Source: Halomonas eurihalina (lineage in GTDB: Bacteria; Pseudomonadota; Gammaproteobacteria; Pseudomonadales; Halomonadaceae). From it: 64,000 bases of DNA. The notes below the pieces were generated by a model. The model was not told where the DNA came from and made no database searches. It saw nothing but the letters and a program-made list of their open reading frames with translations. Each line of letters opens with the position of its first letter. Positions within the stretch are counted from its first letter, which is position 1. Where the stretch lies: NCBI RefSeq assembly GCF_008274785.1, contig NZ_VTPU01000006.1, forward strand, positions 1-64,000. The letters are read 5' to 3'. A program made the position numbers and the translations under genes. Of the stretch, positions 44,817 through 54,047 are shown one piece after another.

Positions 44817-44989
44817 GCTGTGTTGCAGAGATACCGCCATCGCTGCGCAAGCCTCGTCATTACATCAATGACTTCTTATTTGTCGGTGTGTCGCTGCTAC
44901 ACTGGGAATGGCCCGGAGAGGTGGGGTCCGATCATCATGCCCGTCGGCGTTACGCCGCGACGGGCTCCAATGGAAGAGGAGATATCGCC

Positions 44990-45430
44990 ATGCAACGCTT
45001 GATCACCATGATTGCTGTCTCACTGTTCGGTGGCGCCTTGATGGCATCGTCGGCCTTGGCCGAGATGGAAGCCACGGCACCGGCGGAGGACGCCGAAGTG
45101 TATTTCATCTCGCCGCAGGATGGTGACACCCTGTCGAGCCCCGTCACCGTACGTATGGGACTCGAGGGTATGGGAGTGGCACCGGCGGGCATCGAGGTCG
45201 AGAATACTGGCCATCACCATCTGTTGATCGACAAACCGCTGGATGAGGTGGACCTTTCCGCTCCGCTCCCTGCCACCGAGCAGACGCTGCACTTTGGCGG
45301 CGGCCAGACCCAGACCACGCTTGATCTGCCGCCCGGCGAGCACACTCTGCAATTGCTCTTCATGGACTACCGCCATATCAGTTTCGACCCGGCGGTGCAT
45401 TCGGACACCATTACCATCACCGTCGAGTAA
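44990..45430 (+). CDS. DUF4399 periplasmic protein
   Basis: A 146-residue exported protein: signal peptide ITMIAVSLFGGALMASSALA followed by a single DUF4399 domain. Recognisable stretches are VYFISPQDGDTLSSPVTVRM, GHHHLLIDK (histidine cluster), LHFGGGQTQTTLDLPPGEHT and LQLLFMDYRHISFDPAVHSD. The HHH and HXXFXPAV pattern may bind metal, but function is unknown. Start is fixed by AAGAGGAGA upstream of 44990. Probably monocistronic. Confidence 0.88.
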   Translation: MQRLITMIAVSLFGGALMASSALAEMEATAPAEDAEVYFISPQDGDTLSSPVTVRMGLEGMGVAPAGIEVENTGHHHLLIDKPLDEVDLSAPLPATEQTLHFGGGQTQTTLDLPPGEHTLQLLFMDYRHISFDPAVHSDTITITVE

Positions 45431-45529
45431 GGGACCGATGGTAAGCTCGCCGATACCGGGGCCGTATCGAACCTTTGGCGGCCCCGTGGTCCAAGGAGCA
45501 TCTCACTGCCATTGCTAGGATGAACTGCC

Positions 45530-46303
45530 ATGAAACGGATGTTTCTATTTTGCTATTTTTTGCTGGCCGCCGCGTTCCTGGTCGGTTGTGCCGCGGTGGA
45601 GCGTTCGGGGACAGAGAAGGCCGAGGCGGCACTCGGTGAACTGCCGGCCAGTTTCCGTGGCACGCTGCCATGCGCCGACTGTCCCGGCATTCGCTACCAG
45701 TTGTCGTTGTTCGCGGATGGTGTCTATACCCTGGAAACAGTCTACCTGGGCAGTGATGAGGCCAACCGTTTCCACGAGAAGGGCGAGTGGTCACTGGATG
45801 GCGCCGGCAAGACGCTGACGCTGACCGACGACGAAGGGGCGCGCCTGTGGCGGGTGCAGGATGCCTCCACTCTGGAGGCGCTGGATCTCGAGGGCAATGA
45901 GATCAACTCCTCCCTGGATTATATCCTGAAGCGCACCGATGGCTTCGTTTCCGAGACGCTGGAAGACAGCTACTGGAGGCTCATCGAGCTGAAGGGCGAG
46001 CCCGTCGAGGCGTCTCAGGGGCAGCGTGAGGCGCATCTGGTATTGCATTCCGAGGAGAACCGGGTAGCCGGGGCCACGGGCTGCAACCAGCTGTCGGGAA
46101 GCTACCGACTGGAGGGTGACCGGCTGAGCTTCGGCCCTCTGGCAACCACTCGCATGGCCTGCATGAACGAGGCCGATGTGGAGTCGCGCTTCCTGGCGGC
46201 ACTGGAAGACACGACGTCCTACCGCGTGCTGGCTGACCGGCTGGAATTCTACGATGAAAACGGTGAGCTGCTGGCGCTGTTCGCGGTGCAACACCTCACC
46301 TGA
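45530..46303 (+). CDS. NlpE-META two-domain lipoprotein
   Basis: A 257-residue lipoprotein. Lipobox FLVGC with Cys20; a NlpE-N (copper-resistance lipoprotein) domain at about 38-125 with FRGTLPCADCPGIRYQLSLF (the CxxC site at 48-51); then a META/HslJ domain from about 140 (SYWRLIELKGEPVEASQGQR, and GATGCNQLSGSY, FGPLATTRMACMNE, VESRFLAAL). NlpE in E. coli reports lipoprotein and redox defects to Cpx. The fusion to META occurs in several Proteobacteria. A terminator follows at 46334. Confidence 0.88.
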   Translation: MKRMFLFCYFLLAAAFLVGCAAVERSGTEKAEAALGELPASFRGTLPCADCPGIRYQLSLFADGVYTLETVYLGSDEANRFHEKGEWSLDGAGKTLTLTDDEGARLWRVQDASTLEALDLEGNEINSSLDYILKRTDGFVSETLEDSYWRLIELKGEPVEASQGQREAHLVLHSEENRVAGATGCNQLSGSYRLEGDRLSFGPLATTRMACMNEADVESRFLAALEDTTSYRVLADRLEFYDENGELLALFAVQHLT

Positions 46304-46333
46304 ACGCTAGCGGTTGCTCTCGACACTGACCTG

Positions 46334-46358
46334 GCCGGCCCCTAGGGCCGGCTTTTTT
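46334..46358 (+). terminator. Terminator after the NlpE-META gene
   Basis: GCCGGCCC (46334-46341), loop CTA and GGGCCGGC (46345-46352), then six T residues. Strong intrinsic form; the minus-strand gene yebC-like ends 23 bp further on. Confidence 0.85.
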
Positions 46359-46380
46359 GCGCTGGCTTTCTGCGAGGCGC

Positions 46381-47100
46381 TCAAGGCAATTCGCCGCTGT
46401 GGAAAACGTTCTGCACATCGTCCAGGTCGTCGAGCATGTCGAGCAACTTCTCGAACAAGGCGACGTCGTCGCCTTCCACCGGGGTGGTGGTCTGGGGCAC
46501 GAACTGAATCTCGTCGATCTCGAATTCCAGCTCGCCGAAGGCCTCGAGTAGTGCCTGCTTGGCCTTGGCGTATTCGGTGTGAGGGGCAAAGACGGTGATG
46601 TGTCCCGCTTCGTTCTCGATGTCGGTGACATCGACATCGGCTTCCATCAGTGCTTCGAGGGTGGCTTCCTCGTCCTCGCCGTTGAAGGCGAGAATCGCGC
46701 AGTGATCGAACATGTGGCTGACGCTGCCGGGCGTGCCGAGCTTGCCCTTGCACTTGGTGAAGCAGGTGCGAACATCGCCGATGGTGCGGTTGGGGTTGTC
46801 GGTCAGGCACTCGACGATGACCATGGCGTTGCCTGGGCCGAACCCCTCGTAACGGGCCGGGGAATAGTCTTCACCCCCGCCGCCGCTGGCCTTGTCCAGT
46901 GCCTTGTCGATAACGTGAGCGGGAACCTGGGCTTTCTTGGCTCGCTCAATCAGTCCCCTCAGGGCGAGATTGGCATGGGGATCGCTGCCCCCTTGCTTGG
47001 CGCATACATAGAGTTCACGACCATATTTACCGTATACCTTGGCCTTGGCATCCGACGTCTTGGCCATGGATTCCTTGCGGTTCTGGAAGGCCCTGCCCAT
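46381..47100 (-). CDS. YebC/PmpR family protein (YeeN-like)
   Basis: A 239-residue protein of the YebC family, which associates with ribosomes or DNA and, in the PmpR members, regulates transcription. Conserved segments are [80 protein letters not shown] and [13 protein letters not shown] [12 protein letters not shown]. The N-terminus [17 protein letters not shown] matches the YeeN subgroup rather than YebC proper (MAGHSKWANIKHRK). Length is usual. Confidence 0.92.
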   Translation of the reverse strand: MGRAFQNRKESMAKTSDAKAKVYGKYGRELYVCAKQGGSDPHANLALRGLIERAKKAQVPAHVIDKALDKASGGGGEDYSPARYEGFGPGNAMVIVECLTDNPNRTIGDVRTCFTKCKGKLGTPGSVSHMFDHCAILAFNGEDEEATLEALMEADVDVTDIENEAGHITVFAPHTEYAKAKQALLEAFGELEFEIDEIQFVPQTTTPVEGDDVALFEKLLDMLDDLDDVQNVFHSGELP

Positions 47101-47281
47101 TGCATTGTCCTGTTGCCTCTAATGTTGTGCAGGATTCTACGAAACCGCAGGAGGTGGGAACAGTCTTATTTCGGCTTCCCGAAACGACCACCTACACTGG
47201 AAACGTTGGTGCGTCGCCCAGCGCAGGCGTTCATGCCGGGAAATGTGCGCCAGGAAACACCCGCTGTTCAGGAGCACTGTC

Positions 47282-48478
47282 ATGGATTATCAGGCCTATC
47301 GTCAGGCCCTCGCTGCCACTCAGCAGGGGAGCGAACAGCCGTTCACGCCGCAAGAATTCACGTCGCGCCGCCGCGAGGTGCGTCGTCGAATGCACCAGAT
47401 GGGCATCGATGCCCTGTTGCTCACCGATCCGGCCGATCTTTACTACCTGACCGGTTATCACACCTTCGAGGTCTCGGTGCATGCCTGCCTGGTGGTGACC
47501 GCCGAACGCCTGGTGCTGCAGGTGCCGTCGATCGAGACCGGCCCTGCGGTGGTCACCGCCCTGGTCGACGAGATTCTCGGCTATCGTTGGGAGAGCATCG
47601 ATGAGGTGGTCGAGCCGCTGGCCGAGACCCTGGCGCCGCATGGCGTCATCGGACTGGATGCCTTCAATGCTGGGTTACGTCACGGCGTGATCGGCGAGCT
47701 TCAATCCAGGCTCGGGGCGGCGCGGTTCCGCAACGATGGTGGTGAGCTGCTCGACGGCGTGCGGATCGTCAAGAGCGCGGCGGAACTCGAGTGTCTGCGC
47801 GAAAGCGCCCGCATCACGTCCCTGGGGCTAGGTGCGGCGGAGGCGATCATCGAGCCCGGCGTTACCGATAATCAGGTGGCGGCCGAGGGCGCCAGGGCGA
47901 TGCTGGCGGCGGGCAGCGAGTTCATGAGCCTGCAGCCCATCGTGACCAGCGGGCATCGCAGCGGCACCATTCACGTCAATCACAAGCGCCGGACGATCGA
48001 GCAGGACGAGCCGGTGTTCCTGGAGTTCGGGGCGGCCTTCCAGCGTTATACCGCGCCGATGATGCGGACCGTCGTGGCGGGGGAGCCCAGCCGCGACATG
48101 CTGGTACTCGGTGAATTGTGTCGGGAAATCGGTGAAACGCTGTGCACGGCCATGCGGCCGGGCAATACCTTCGATGAGGCGGCGTGTGCCGCCGAGGCGG
48201 TGCTGGCAACTCAGGCCGAGCGAGTGTTCTTTTCCGGCGTCTTCGGTTATGCCGTGGGCGCCCAGTTCCCACCAAGCTGGGTCGAGGGGACGGGCTTCAT
48301 CGCACGCGGGCAGATGCGGACGTTCGAGAGCGACATGGTCTTTCATCTGCCGCTCTGTCTGCGCCTGCCGGGTGAGTGGGGCATCGGCCTGAGTGATACC
48401 GTCAGAGTCACGCCGGAGGGCGGCGTGGCGTTGACCGACAATGACTGGCGGCTCGCGACTCCGGTCAACGTCAGCTGA
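47282..48478 (+). CDS. M24-family creatinase-like protein, metal ligands not conserved
   Basis: A 398-residue protein with the pita-bread fold of Xaa-Pro peptidases. The N-terminal creatinase domain includes RRRMHQMGIDALLLTDPADL and YYLTGYHTFE; the C-terminal domain has VKSAAELECLRESARITSLG and IVTSGHRSGTIHVNHKRR. The five usual metal ligands are not at their positions: the first Asp block reads LEFGAAFQRYTAPMMRT and the His block GYAVGAQFPP. It is thus a non-metallopeptidase such as creatinase or an ectoine-hydrolase (DoeA)-like amidohydrolase. ATG 47282 is favoured. Substrate unknown. Confidence 0.75.
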   Translation: MDYQAYRQALAATQQGSEQPFTPQEFTSRRREVRRRMHQMGIDALLLTDPADLYYLTGYHTFEVSVHACLVVTAERLVLQVPSIETGPAVVTALVDEILGYRWESIDEVVEPLAETLAPHGVIGLDAFNAGLRHGVIGELQSRLGAARFRNDGGELLDGVRIVKSAAELECLRESARITSLGLGAAEAIIEPGVTDNQVAAEGARAMLAAGSEFMSLQPIVTSGHRSGTIHVNHKRRTIEQDEPVFLEFGAAFQRYTAPMMRTVVAGEPSRDMLVLGELCREIGETLCTAMRPGNTFDEAACAAEAVLATQAERVFFSGVFGYAVGAQFPPSWVEGTGFIARGQMRTFESDMVFHLPLCLRLPGEWGIGLSDTVRVTPEGGVALTDNDWRLATPVNVS

Positions 48479-48592
48479 GTGGGTGGAAGCGAGCGATTGG
48501 TAACGGAGTTGGGTGTTGCTCTTGACCTCAAGCTTACTTGAGGAATTATCTTGCAAGCTCGCATTGCCCGTATTTCTTTCGAGAGCGCCGCT

Positions 48593-50491
48593 ATGTTCCG
48601 TTATTTCGAGAATCTGGTGAATCCGTACCCCGAGGGCGAACCTCGGGTACCACCGCGAGGGCTGTTGCCCTTCATCGTGCATTTCTCCCGACCGGTAGCC
48701 GGCCTGCTGGTGGCCATGTCGCTGGCTACCGCCCTGGTGTCGGCCACCGAGGTGGTGTTCTTCCACTACATGGGCGAGCTGGTCGACTGGCTGTCCAGCG
48801 CCGAGCGTGAAGGCTTTCTCGCCGAACACGGCTGGCGCCTGGCCGGCATGGGCGCGCTGATCATCGTGGGGCTGCCCTTGCTGGTGCTGTTGCAGTCGCT
48901 GCTGACCCACCAAGGCATCTTCGGCAATTACCCGATGCTTGGCCGCTGGCTTTCGCATCGCCACATGCTGCGCCAGAGCATGTCATTCTTCCAGGACGAG
49001 TTCGCCGGACGCGTATCTCAGAAGGTCATGCAGACGGCGCTGGCGATCCGCGAGACGGTCATGAAGCTGATGGACCTGCTGGTCTATGTGGCCGTCTACT
49101 TCACCGGGGCCATGCTGTTGCTGGGCAACGCCGAGCCGTGGCTCATGGCGCCGTTGGTGGTGTGGCTGGTGGGGTATGTCGGCATCATGTGGTTCTTCGT
49201 ACCAAGGTTGCGCAACGTTTCCATGGCCCAGGCCGATGCCCGTGCGCGCATGACCGGTCGGGTGGTGGACAGCTACAGCAACATCCAGACCATCAAGCTG
49301 TTCGCCGACACGCGCCGCGAGCAGGACTATGCGCGTGATGCCATGGAGAAATTCATGGTCACCGTGCATCGCCAGATGCGATTGGCCACCCGGCTGTCGG
49401 TGAGCCTGACGCTGCTCAACTCGCTGCTGCTCGTCGGGGTTGCCACGATGGCGGTGGGTGCCTGGTATCTGGAAGCCGTGTCCCTAGGCGTGATCGCGGT
49501 CGCCATCGGGTTGGTGATGCGCATTCGCTTCATGTCCGACTGGATTCTGTGGGAGGTGGCTAGCCTGTTTGAGAACATCGGCACCGTGCAGGATGGCATC
49601 AATACTATCGCGCGGACGCCGGCGGTGCTGGATGCTCCTGATGCCGGTGAGCTCGAGGTGCCTCGTGGCGAGATTCGCTTCGAGGCGGTGCGGTTCGGCT
49701 ATGACTTGCCCGACGGTGAGGCGCGGCGTGTTTTCGATGGCCTGGAGCTGAACATCGCACCTGGCGAGAAGGTCGGCATCATCGGCCGTTCCGGTGCCGG
49801 AAAGTCGACCCTGGCCAACCTGCTGCTGCGTTTCTATGACCTGGAAAGCGGGGCGATTCGTATCGATGATCAGAACATTGCCGCGGTGACCCAGGAGTCG
49901 CTACGTCGCCGCATCGGCATGGTGACTCAGGATACCTCTCTGTTGCATCGTTCGGTGCGTGACAACATCCGTTACGGTAGTCCCGACGCCAGCGAGGAGG
50001 ATATCCAGCGGGCGGTACGCCAGGCCCATGCCGACAGCTTCCTCGATGACCTGATTGACCTACAGGGGCGCCGAGGGCTGGATGCGCATGTCGGGGAGCG
50101 TGGTGTGAAGCTCTCGGGCGGACAGCGGCAGCGGATCGCCATCGCGCGGGTACTGCTCAAGAATGCGCCTATCCTGGTGCTTGACGAGGCGACTTCGGCG
50201 CTGGATTCCGAAGTCGAGGCGGCCATTCAGGAGCAGCTCTATGCGCTGATGGAGGGCAAGACGGTCATCGCGATTGCGCATCGGCTGTCGACCATCGCCA
50301 TGCTGGATCGCCTGGTGGTGATCGATGAAGGGCGTATCGTCGAGACCGGCAACCATGAGCAACTGCTGGCCCGGGATGGCATATACGCTGCGCTATGGCG
50401 GCGCCAGTCGGGCGGTTTCCTGGGGCTCGAGGCTTCCGCGGAGACAGCCGAACGAGGCAATCAGCGATCCATGGAGGAAATACCGTCCTGA
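48593..50491 (+). CDS. ABC exporter, fused permease and ATPase
   Basis: A 632-residue half-transporter. The N-terminal membrane domain has six hydrophobic helices (VAGLLVAMSLATALVSATEV onward). The nucleotide-binding domain (from about 355) has Walker A GRSGAGKST, Q-loop VTQDTSLLHRSV, signature KLSGGQRQRIAIARV, Walker B ILVLDEATSALDSE and the H-loop AIAHRLSTIA. Forms a homo- or heterodimer and exports lipid, peptide or drug; the closest type seems to be the MsbA/multidrug class. ATG 48593 has GAGAGCGC before; 48551 is an upstream alternative. The sequence does not tell the substrate. Confidence 0.92.
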   Translation: MFRYFENLVNPYPEGEPRVPPRGLLPFIVHFSRPVAGLLVAMSLATALVSATEVVFFHYMGELVDWLSSAEREGFLAEHGWRLAGMGALIIVGLPLLVLLQSLLTHQGIFGNYPMLGRWLSHRHMLRQSMSFFQDEFAGRVSQKVMQTALAIRETVMKLMDLLVYVAVYFTGAMLLLGNAEPWLMAPLVVWLVGYVGIMWFFVPRLRNVSMAQADARARMTGRVVDSYSNIQTIKLFADTRREQDYARDAMEKFMVTVHRQMRLATRLSVSLTLLNSLLLVGVATMAVGAWYLEAVSLGVIAVAIGLVMRIRFMSDWILWEVASLFENIGTVQDGINTIARTPAVLDAPDAGELEVPRGEIRFEAVRFGYDLPDGEARRVFDGLELNIAPGEKVGIIGRSGAGKSTLANLLLRFYDLESGAIRIDDQNIAAVTQESLRRRIGMVTQDTSLLHRSVRDNIRYGSPDASEEDIQRAVRQAHADSFLDDLIDLQGRRGLDAHVGERGVKLSGGQRQRIAIARVLLKNAPILVLDEATSALDSEVEAAIQEQLYALMEGKTVIAIAHRLSTIAMLDRLVVIDEGRIVETGNHEQLLARDGIYAALWRRQSGGFLGLEASAETAERGNQRSMEEIPS

Positions 50492-50654
50492 CCCGCGACT
50501 CGATCAATTCGTGCCCTGCTGCTGATATGCTCAAGTATGGCTTTCGTCAGGTGGTGGTCGTGTTGAGCTGGCTTGGGCCATCATCCGGGTCGTCAGGCAG
50601 GAAGGGTACAGGAAGGCAAAGGACAGCAAGCAGCAAGCAAAAGGAGATAGCGCA

Positions 50655-50930
50655 GTGAAGTCCTCCCATCTCGATGATCCTTTGACGCTGAGAGTCGGCC
50701 ATGAGGAACTGATCATTCGTCGACGCTATGAAACACTCAGTATTGCCAATGATTTCCTCATCGCTATATGGTTTCTCGCCGGTAGTGTGCTCTTTCTCTA
50801 CCCGAGCCAGGAAACATTGGCAGTCTGGATGTTCATCATTGGCAGTTTCCAGTTTCTGGTGCGTCCGGCCATTCGGCTGGCTAGTCACCTTCACTTGCAG
50901 CGTATTCCCGATAGTGAGTGGCAACAGTGA
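50655..50930 (+). CDS. YrhK-domain small membrane protein
   Basis: A 91-residue protein with two hydrophobic helices (ANDFLIAIWFLAGSVLFLYP and ETLAVWMFIIGSFQFLVRPA), then IRLASHLHLQRI. This is the YrhK-like domain pattern (NE/ND-x-LxxxWFxxGS-xxFL). Function unknown. Its stop overlaps the possible upstream start of the next gene, so the two may be translationally coupled. AAAGGAGATAG lies upstream of the ATG. Confidence 0.82.
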   Translation: MKSSHLDDPLTLRVGHEELIIRRRYETLSIANDFLIAIWFLAGSVLFLYPSQETLAVWMFIIGSFQFLVRPAIRLASHLHLQRIPDSEWQQ

Positions 50931-50950
50931 AAAACGATGATGGTTGTGGC

Positions 50951-51679
50951 GTGATCAGAAAAGTATCGCTTAGCGCTGTGCTTGCAATGGCGCTGATGTC
51001 CGGCGGTTGTTCGGTGACGGGAGGCGAGGATGGCTTTCCCGATCCGGATGATGCCTATATGCGGGAAGGAACCCTTGAATCCTCGCAGGCGATCAAGACG
51101 CTCCAGCCGGGCATGACCAAGGACCAGGTCCGGGATTTACTGGGAAACCCTCATTTTTCCGAAGGGTTGTTCAACGTTAGAACCTGGAACTACCTATTCG
51201 ATCTTGGTGCTGATGGAGAGCATGAACCCATGATGTGCCAGTTCCAGCTAGCGTTTGATGAGAAGATGCGTGTCGCGGAAACGCGGTGGAGAACGGCTCG
51301 ATGCGCCATACGGTTTTCGTCCATCCAGGTTGAGCCGATCGAAGGCTCTAGCATGGTTCACTACTACCGTCTGCCCATCGAAGGCATGTTCTCGACGGAT
51401 GGCAGCCTGACCGATAAAGGACAACACTTGCTGGGCGATTTTGTGGATATTTTGCAGCATGAGCTCCACGACCCGGTGCTGTCCATTGGCAGCTACCCGG
51501 AGCCGGGACAATATCGAGCCCAGCGTCAGGCGGTGCAGCGCTTCCTGGAGACTCGGGGAGGAAACACCATCGAGGACGTTTCGCTTACATCGGCGGCTGT
51601 CTCGCTCTGCCAAGGCCAAGATAGCGCCAAATCCTGTCGGAGTACGCAGCAGATCGTCATCGAGATTCGCGAACCCTGA
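50951..51679 (+). CDS. BamE/SmpA-like lipoprotein with degenerate OmpA-type tail
   Basis: A protein of about 242 residues from GTG 50951 (ATG 50918 is another possibility that overlaps the YrhK gene). A hydrophobic signal (VSLSAVLAMALMSGGC) ends in a lipobox-like cysteine. A SmpA/OmlA domain follows: IKTLQPGMTKDQVRDLLGNP and NVRTWNYLFDLG. The C-terminal 100 residues resemble an OmpA peptidoglycan-binding fold (FSTDGSLTDKGQHLLGDFVD, SIGSYPEPGQYRAQRQAVQR), though key binding residues are weak. Lies convergent to the CHASE2 kinase gene; may be an envelope-assembly or wall-anchoring lipoprotein. Confidence 0.68.
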   Translation: MIRKVSLSAVLAMALMSGGCSVTGGEDGFPDPDDAYMREGTLESSQAIKTLQPGMTKDQVRDLLGNPHFSEGLFNVRTWNYLFDLGADGEHEPMMCQFQLAFDEKMRVAETRWRTARCAIRFSSIQVEPIEGSSMVHYYRLPIEGMFSTDGSLTDKGQHLLGDFVDILQHELHDPVLSIGSYPEPGQYRAQRQAVQRFLETRGGNTIEDVSLTSAAVSLCQGQDSAKSCRSTQQIVIEIREP

Positions 51680-51731
51680 ACGGCCGGCATACGGCTCACG
51701 TCGTTGCTGGGTCGTCTTACATTGTGTCGTC

Positions 51732-54047
51732 TTACATTGTGTCGTCGACATCTTCCGTGTCGGGAGATTCCGAGTAGCTCGGCAAGGTGAGTCGGAATCG
51801 GGTGCCAACATTTTCGGTACTCTGACAATCGATGGTCCCGCCATGTCGCTCCACTACCGATTTCACCAGCGATAAGCCCAGACCATGACCCATGGACAGA
51901 TGCGCGCCTGAACTGCGCTGGTAGCTATCGAAGATATGGGGTAGATCCTGCTCGGGGATGCCGATGCCCTGGTCCTGGATGTCGAGGATAATGCCTGTCG
52001 TTGTCTCCCTGATCTCGAGCGATATGCAGGTGTCGGGCAGACTGTATTTGATGGCGTTATCCAGCAGGTTGAAGATCGCTCTCAACAGGTAGGAGCGGTC
52101 GCCTTCCATCGGGCACTCGTCCTCGATGTTGTGCTCGATGCGGATGTCACGTTGCTGAGCCGCTGGCCAGGCTTGATCGATGGCCTCCAGAATGACGTCG
52201 GAAAGCAGCACGAACTCCTTTTTCATGGCACCGAACTCGATCGTGGTCAGTTGCAGGAAGCTGTCCGTGAGTGTCAGAGCATTGCGTGCCTGCTGGGCGA
52301 CACGGTCGAGCAACTCCTCTTCGGACAGGCGTGACGACGAGTTATGCTGGAGCTGAGTCAGGGCCAGGATGTTGGACTGAGGGGCCTTCAAATCATGGGA
52401 CAGAAAGCGCAGTAGGCTGGCGCGTTGCTCTTCTGCCTGCCGTATGCTCGTCACATCCACCAGGCCGACCAGCCAGCCAACCTCGAAGGCATCGATGGCC
52501 GTCACCAGCGGTGACACCTTGAGACGATAGTGTCGTTCGTCATTCCCCTTGTATAGCTGGTCGTCGAGTGAGCCAAGGTCATCGGCCTCGAGCCGCCTGC
52601 CAGCGGTTTGGCCTTCCGGCGTCATGCTCACCAGCAGATCGTGTATCGATCCTCCGTCGGCGATTGCGTGGCGCCGGAGTAATTGCTTGGCCTGGGCGCT
52701 GGGCAGAATGATGCGTCCCTTCATGTCCACCACCAGGGTGGCGATGGGCATGGAATCCATCGCGTCGGCGATAAACTGGTGGGTATTGCGGAGTCGGGTG
52801 ATGGCACGCTTGAGCGAGAACATGCGGCGATGCAGCACGAGCCCCCATTCCTTTGTCGGTACGGCGACGGGCGCCGGAATGATGCCGGGTTCGTTCTCCA
52901 GGTGGCCGATTTCCTGTTGGAACCAGGTCAGGGCCGTGGCCTGGCAGCGCCAACTGATGAGGATGCTGGCGGCGATAACCGCGCCAAAGCTGATCGTGGG
53001 CGGCCACCACCATCCGATGACCAACAGGCCCCAGGTACTTAGCGCGATGACGGTCAAAACGGCGAGGGTCATCTTGGCCATGTGTCGGAACTGAAGGACC
53101 CGGACGAGGCCCAGGAAGATCAGCAAGGGCAGGAGGGAGAAAATGGAGGTCAACCAGGTCGGCACGTCCTGGATGAGGTCGCCTTGCAGCAGTCCGTCCA
53201 GCAGGTTGGCTTGAATTTCGACACCGGGCATGCCGCCATCGGCGGCCCCGAAGGAAGTCGGGTGACGATCTCCCAGTCCCTTGGCAGTGGCACCGACCAT
53301 GATGATGCGATCCTTCAGCAAGGAATGGGGCAGGCGTCCTTCGAGAACGTCGACGTAGGAGACGCGAGGGTAGTGGTATGTGGGGCCTCGATAGGGGATC
53401 AGGACCTCGAGATCGGTGCTGTTCTTGGCCAGAATGTCTTGAGTGGCATCCGGGGGCGTGACCCGGTTGCCCGTGACGAGGTCCTCGTAGAGCCGTAGCG
53501 TCAATTGAGGAACAGAGCCGCCCTGCAAATGGATGCGACGCACGGTGCCGTCATCGTCAGCTCGAATGTCGATGTGACCGAGGCCCCGGGCGGCCTGGCG
53601 GAGCGGTTCGGCGGGCAGCAAGTAACGGGGGATCGACGACCGCCCGCTCGTCTCGGGACGGATGATGGGTAGATAGGTATGTCCCTGGCGCCTGAGGGCA
53701 CTGGCGAGGCGTTGGTCATGGCCTGGCAGACGCGCAGGTTCGATGAACACCACGTCGAACAGGACAGCACTGATATCAGTATCGGCCAGCCGGTCCAGCA
53801 GCGCCGCGTGCAGGCTGCGTGGCCATGGCCATTGGCCCAGTGCGTTCAGGCTGCGTTCGTCGATAGCTATGATCAGGATATCGTTATTCGGCGGCAGTAT
53901 CCGGGTGGTCAGCAGGCGATCATACACATAGGCATCGGTGGGCCAGGAACGCTGTCCCGACCACCAGGTAAGTACTATCAGGCAGAGTCCAATCAGTAGC
54001 CCAGTTCTGGTCAGGCCATGTAACAGGTTACGGCTGGTGTGCGGCAC
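51732..54047 (-). CDS. CHASE2-domain sensor histidine kinase
   Basis: A kinase of 771 residues from GTG 54047. Order of domains: membrane helix (about 13-30), CHASE2 extracellular sensor (about 45-285, with ILIIAIDERSLNALGQWPWP and PGVEIQANLLDGLLQ, the CHASE2 signatures), three membrane helices (about 298-370), a PAS-like domain (about 425-535), HisKA with RFLSHDLKAPQSNILALTQL (His551) and HATPase with FNLLDNAIKYSLPDT, QGIGIPEQDL and MGHGLGLSLVKSVV. GGGAGGCAAG precedes the GTG; the stop of the LysM-FecR gene overlaps this start by 20 bp, so the pair is translationally coupled. Probable partner is the OmpR-type regulator at 58448. Confidence 0.88.
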   Translation of the reverse strand: MPHTSRNLLHGLTRTGLLIGLCLIVLTWWSGQRSWPTDAYVYDRLLTTRILPPNNDILIIAIDERSLNALGQWPWPRSLHAALLDRLADTDISAVLFDVVFIEPARLPGHDQRLASALRRQGHTYLPIIRPETSGRSSIPRYLLPAEPLRQAARGLGHIDIRADDDGTVRRIHLQGGSVPQLTLRLYEDLVTGNRVTPPDATQDILAKNSTDLEVLIPYRGPTYHYPRVSYVDVLEGRLPHSLLKDRIIMVGATAKGLGDRHPTSFGAADGGMPGVEIQANLLDGLLQGDLIQDVPTWLTSIFSLLPLLIFLGLVRVLQFRHMAKMTLAVLTVIALSTWGLLVIGWWWPPTISFGAVIAASILISWRCQATALTWFQQEIGHLENEPGIIPAPVAVPTKEWGLVLHRRMFSLKRAITRLRNTHQFIADAMDSMPIATLVVDMKGRIILPSAQAKQLLRRHAIADGGSIHDLLVSMTPEGQTAGRRLEADDLGSLDDQLYKGNDERHYRLKVSPLVTAIDAFEVGWLVGLVDVTSIRQAEEQRASLLRFLSHDLKAPQSNILALTQLQHNSSSRLSEEELLDRVAQQARNALTLTDSFLQLTTIEFGAMKKEFVLLSDVILEAIDQAWPAAQQRDIRIEHNIEDECPMEGDRSYLLRAIFNLLDNAIKYSLPDTCISLEIRETTTGIILDIQDQGIGIPEQDLPHIFDSYQRSSGAHLSMGHGLGLSLVKSVVERHGGTIDCQSTENVGTRFRLTLPSYSESPDTEDVDDTM

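Noticed and set aside
47282..48478. Calling this gene doeA (ectoine hydrolase)
   Set aside because: Fold is the same, but the remembered N-terminal pattern of DoeA is not found and no doeB or doeX is adjacent, so only the superfamily is assigned.
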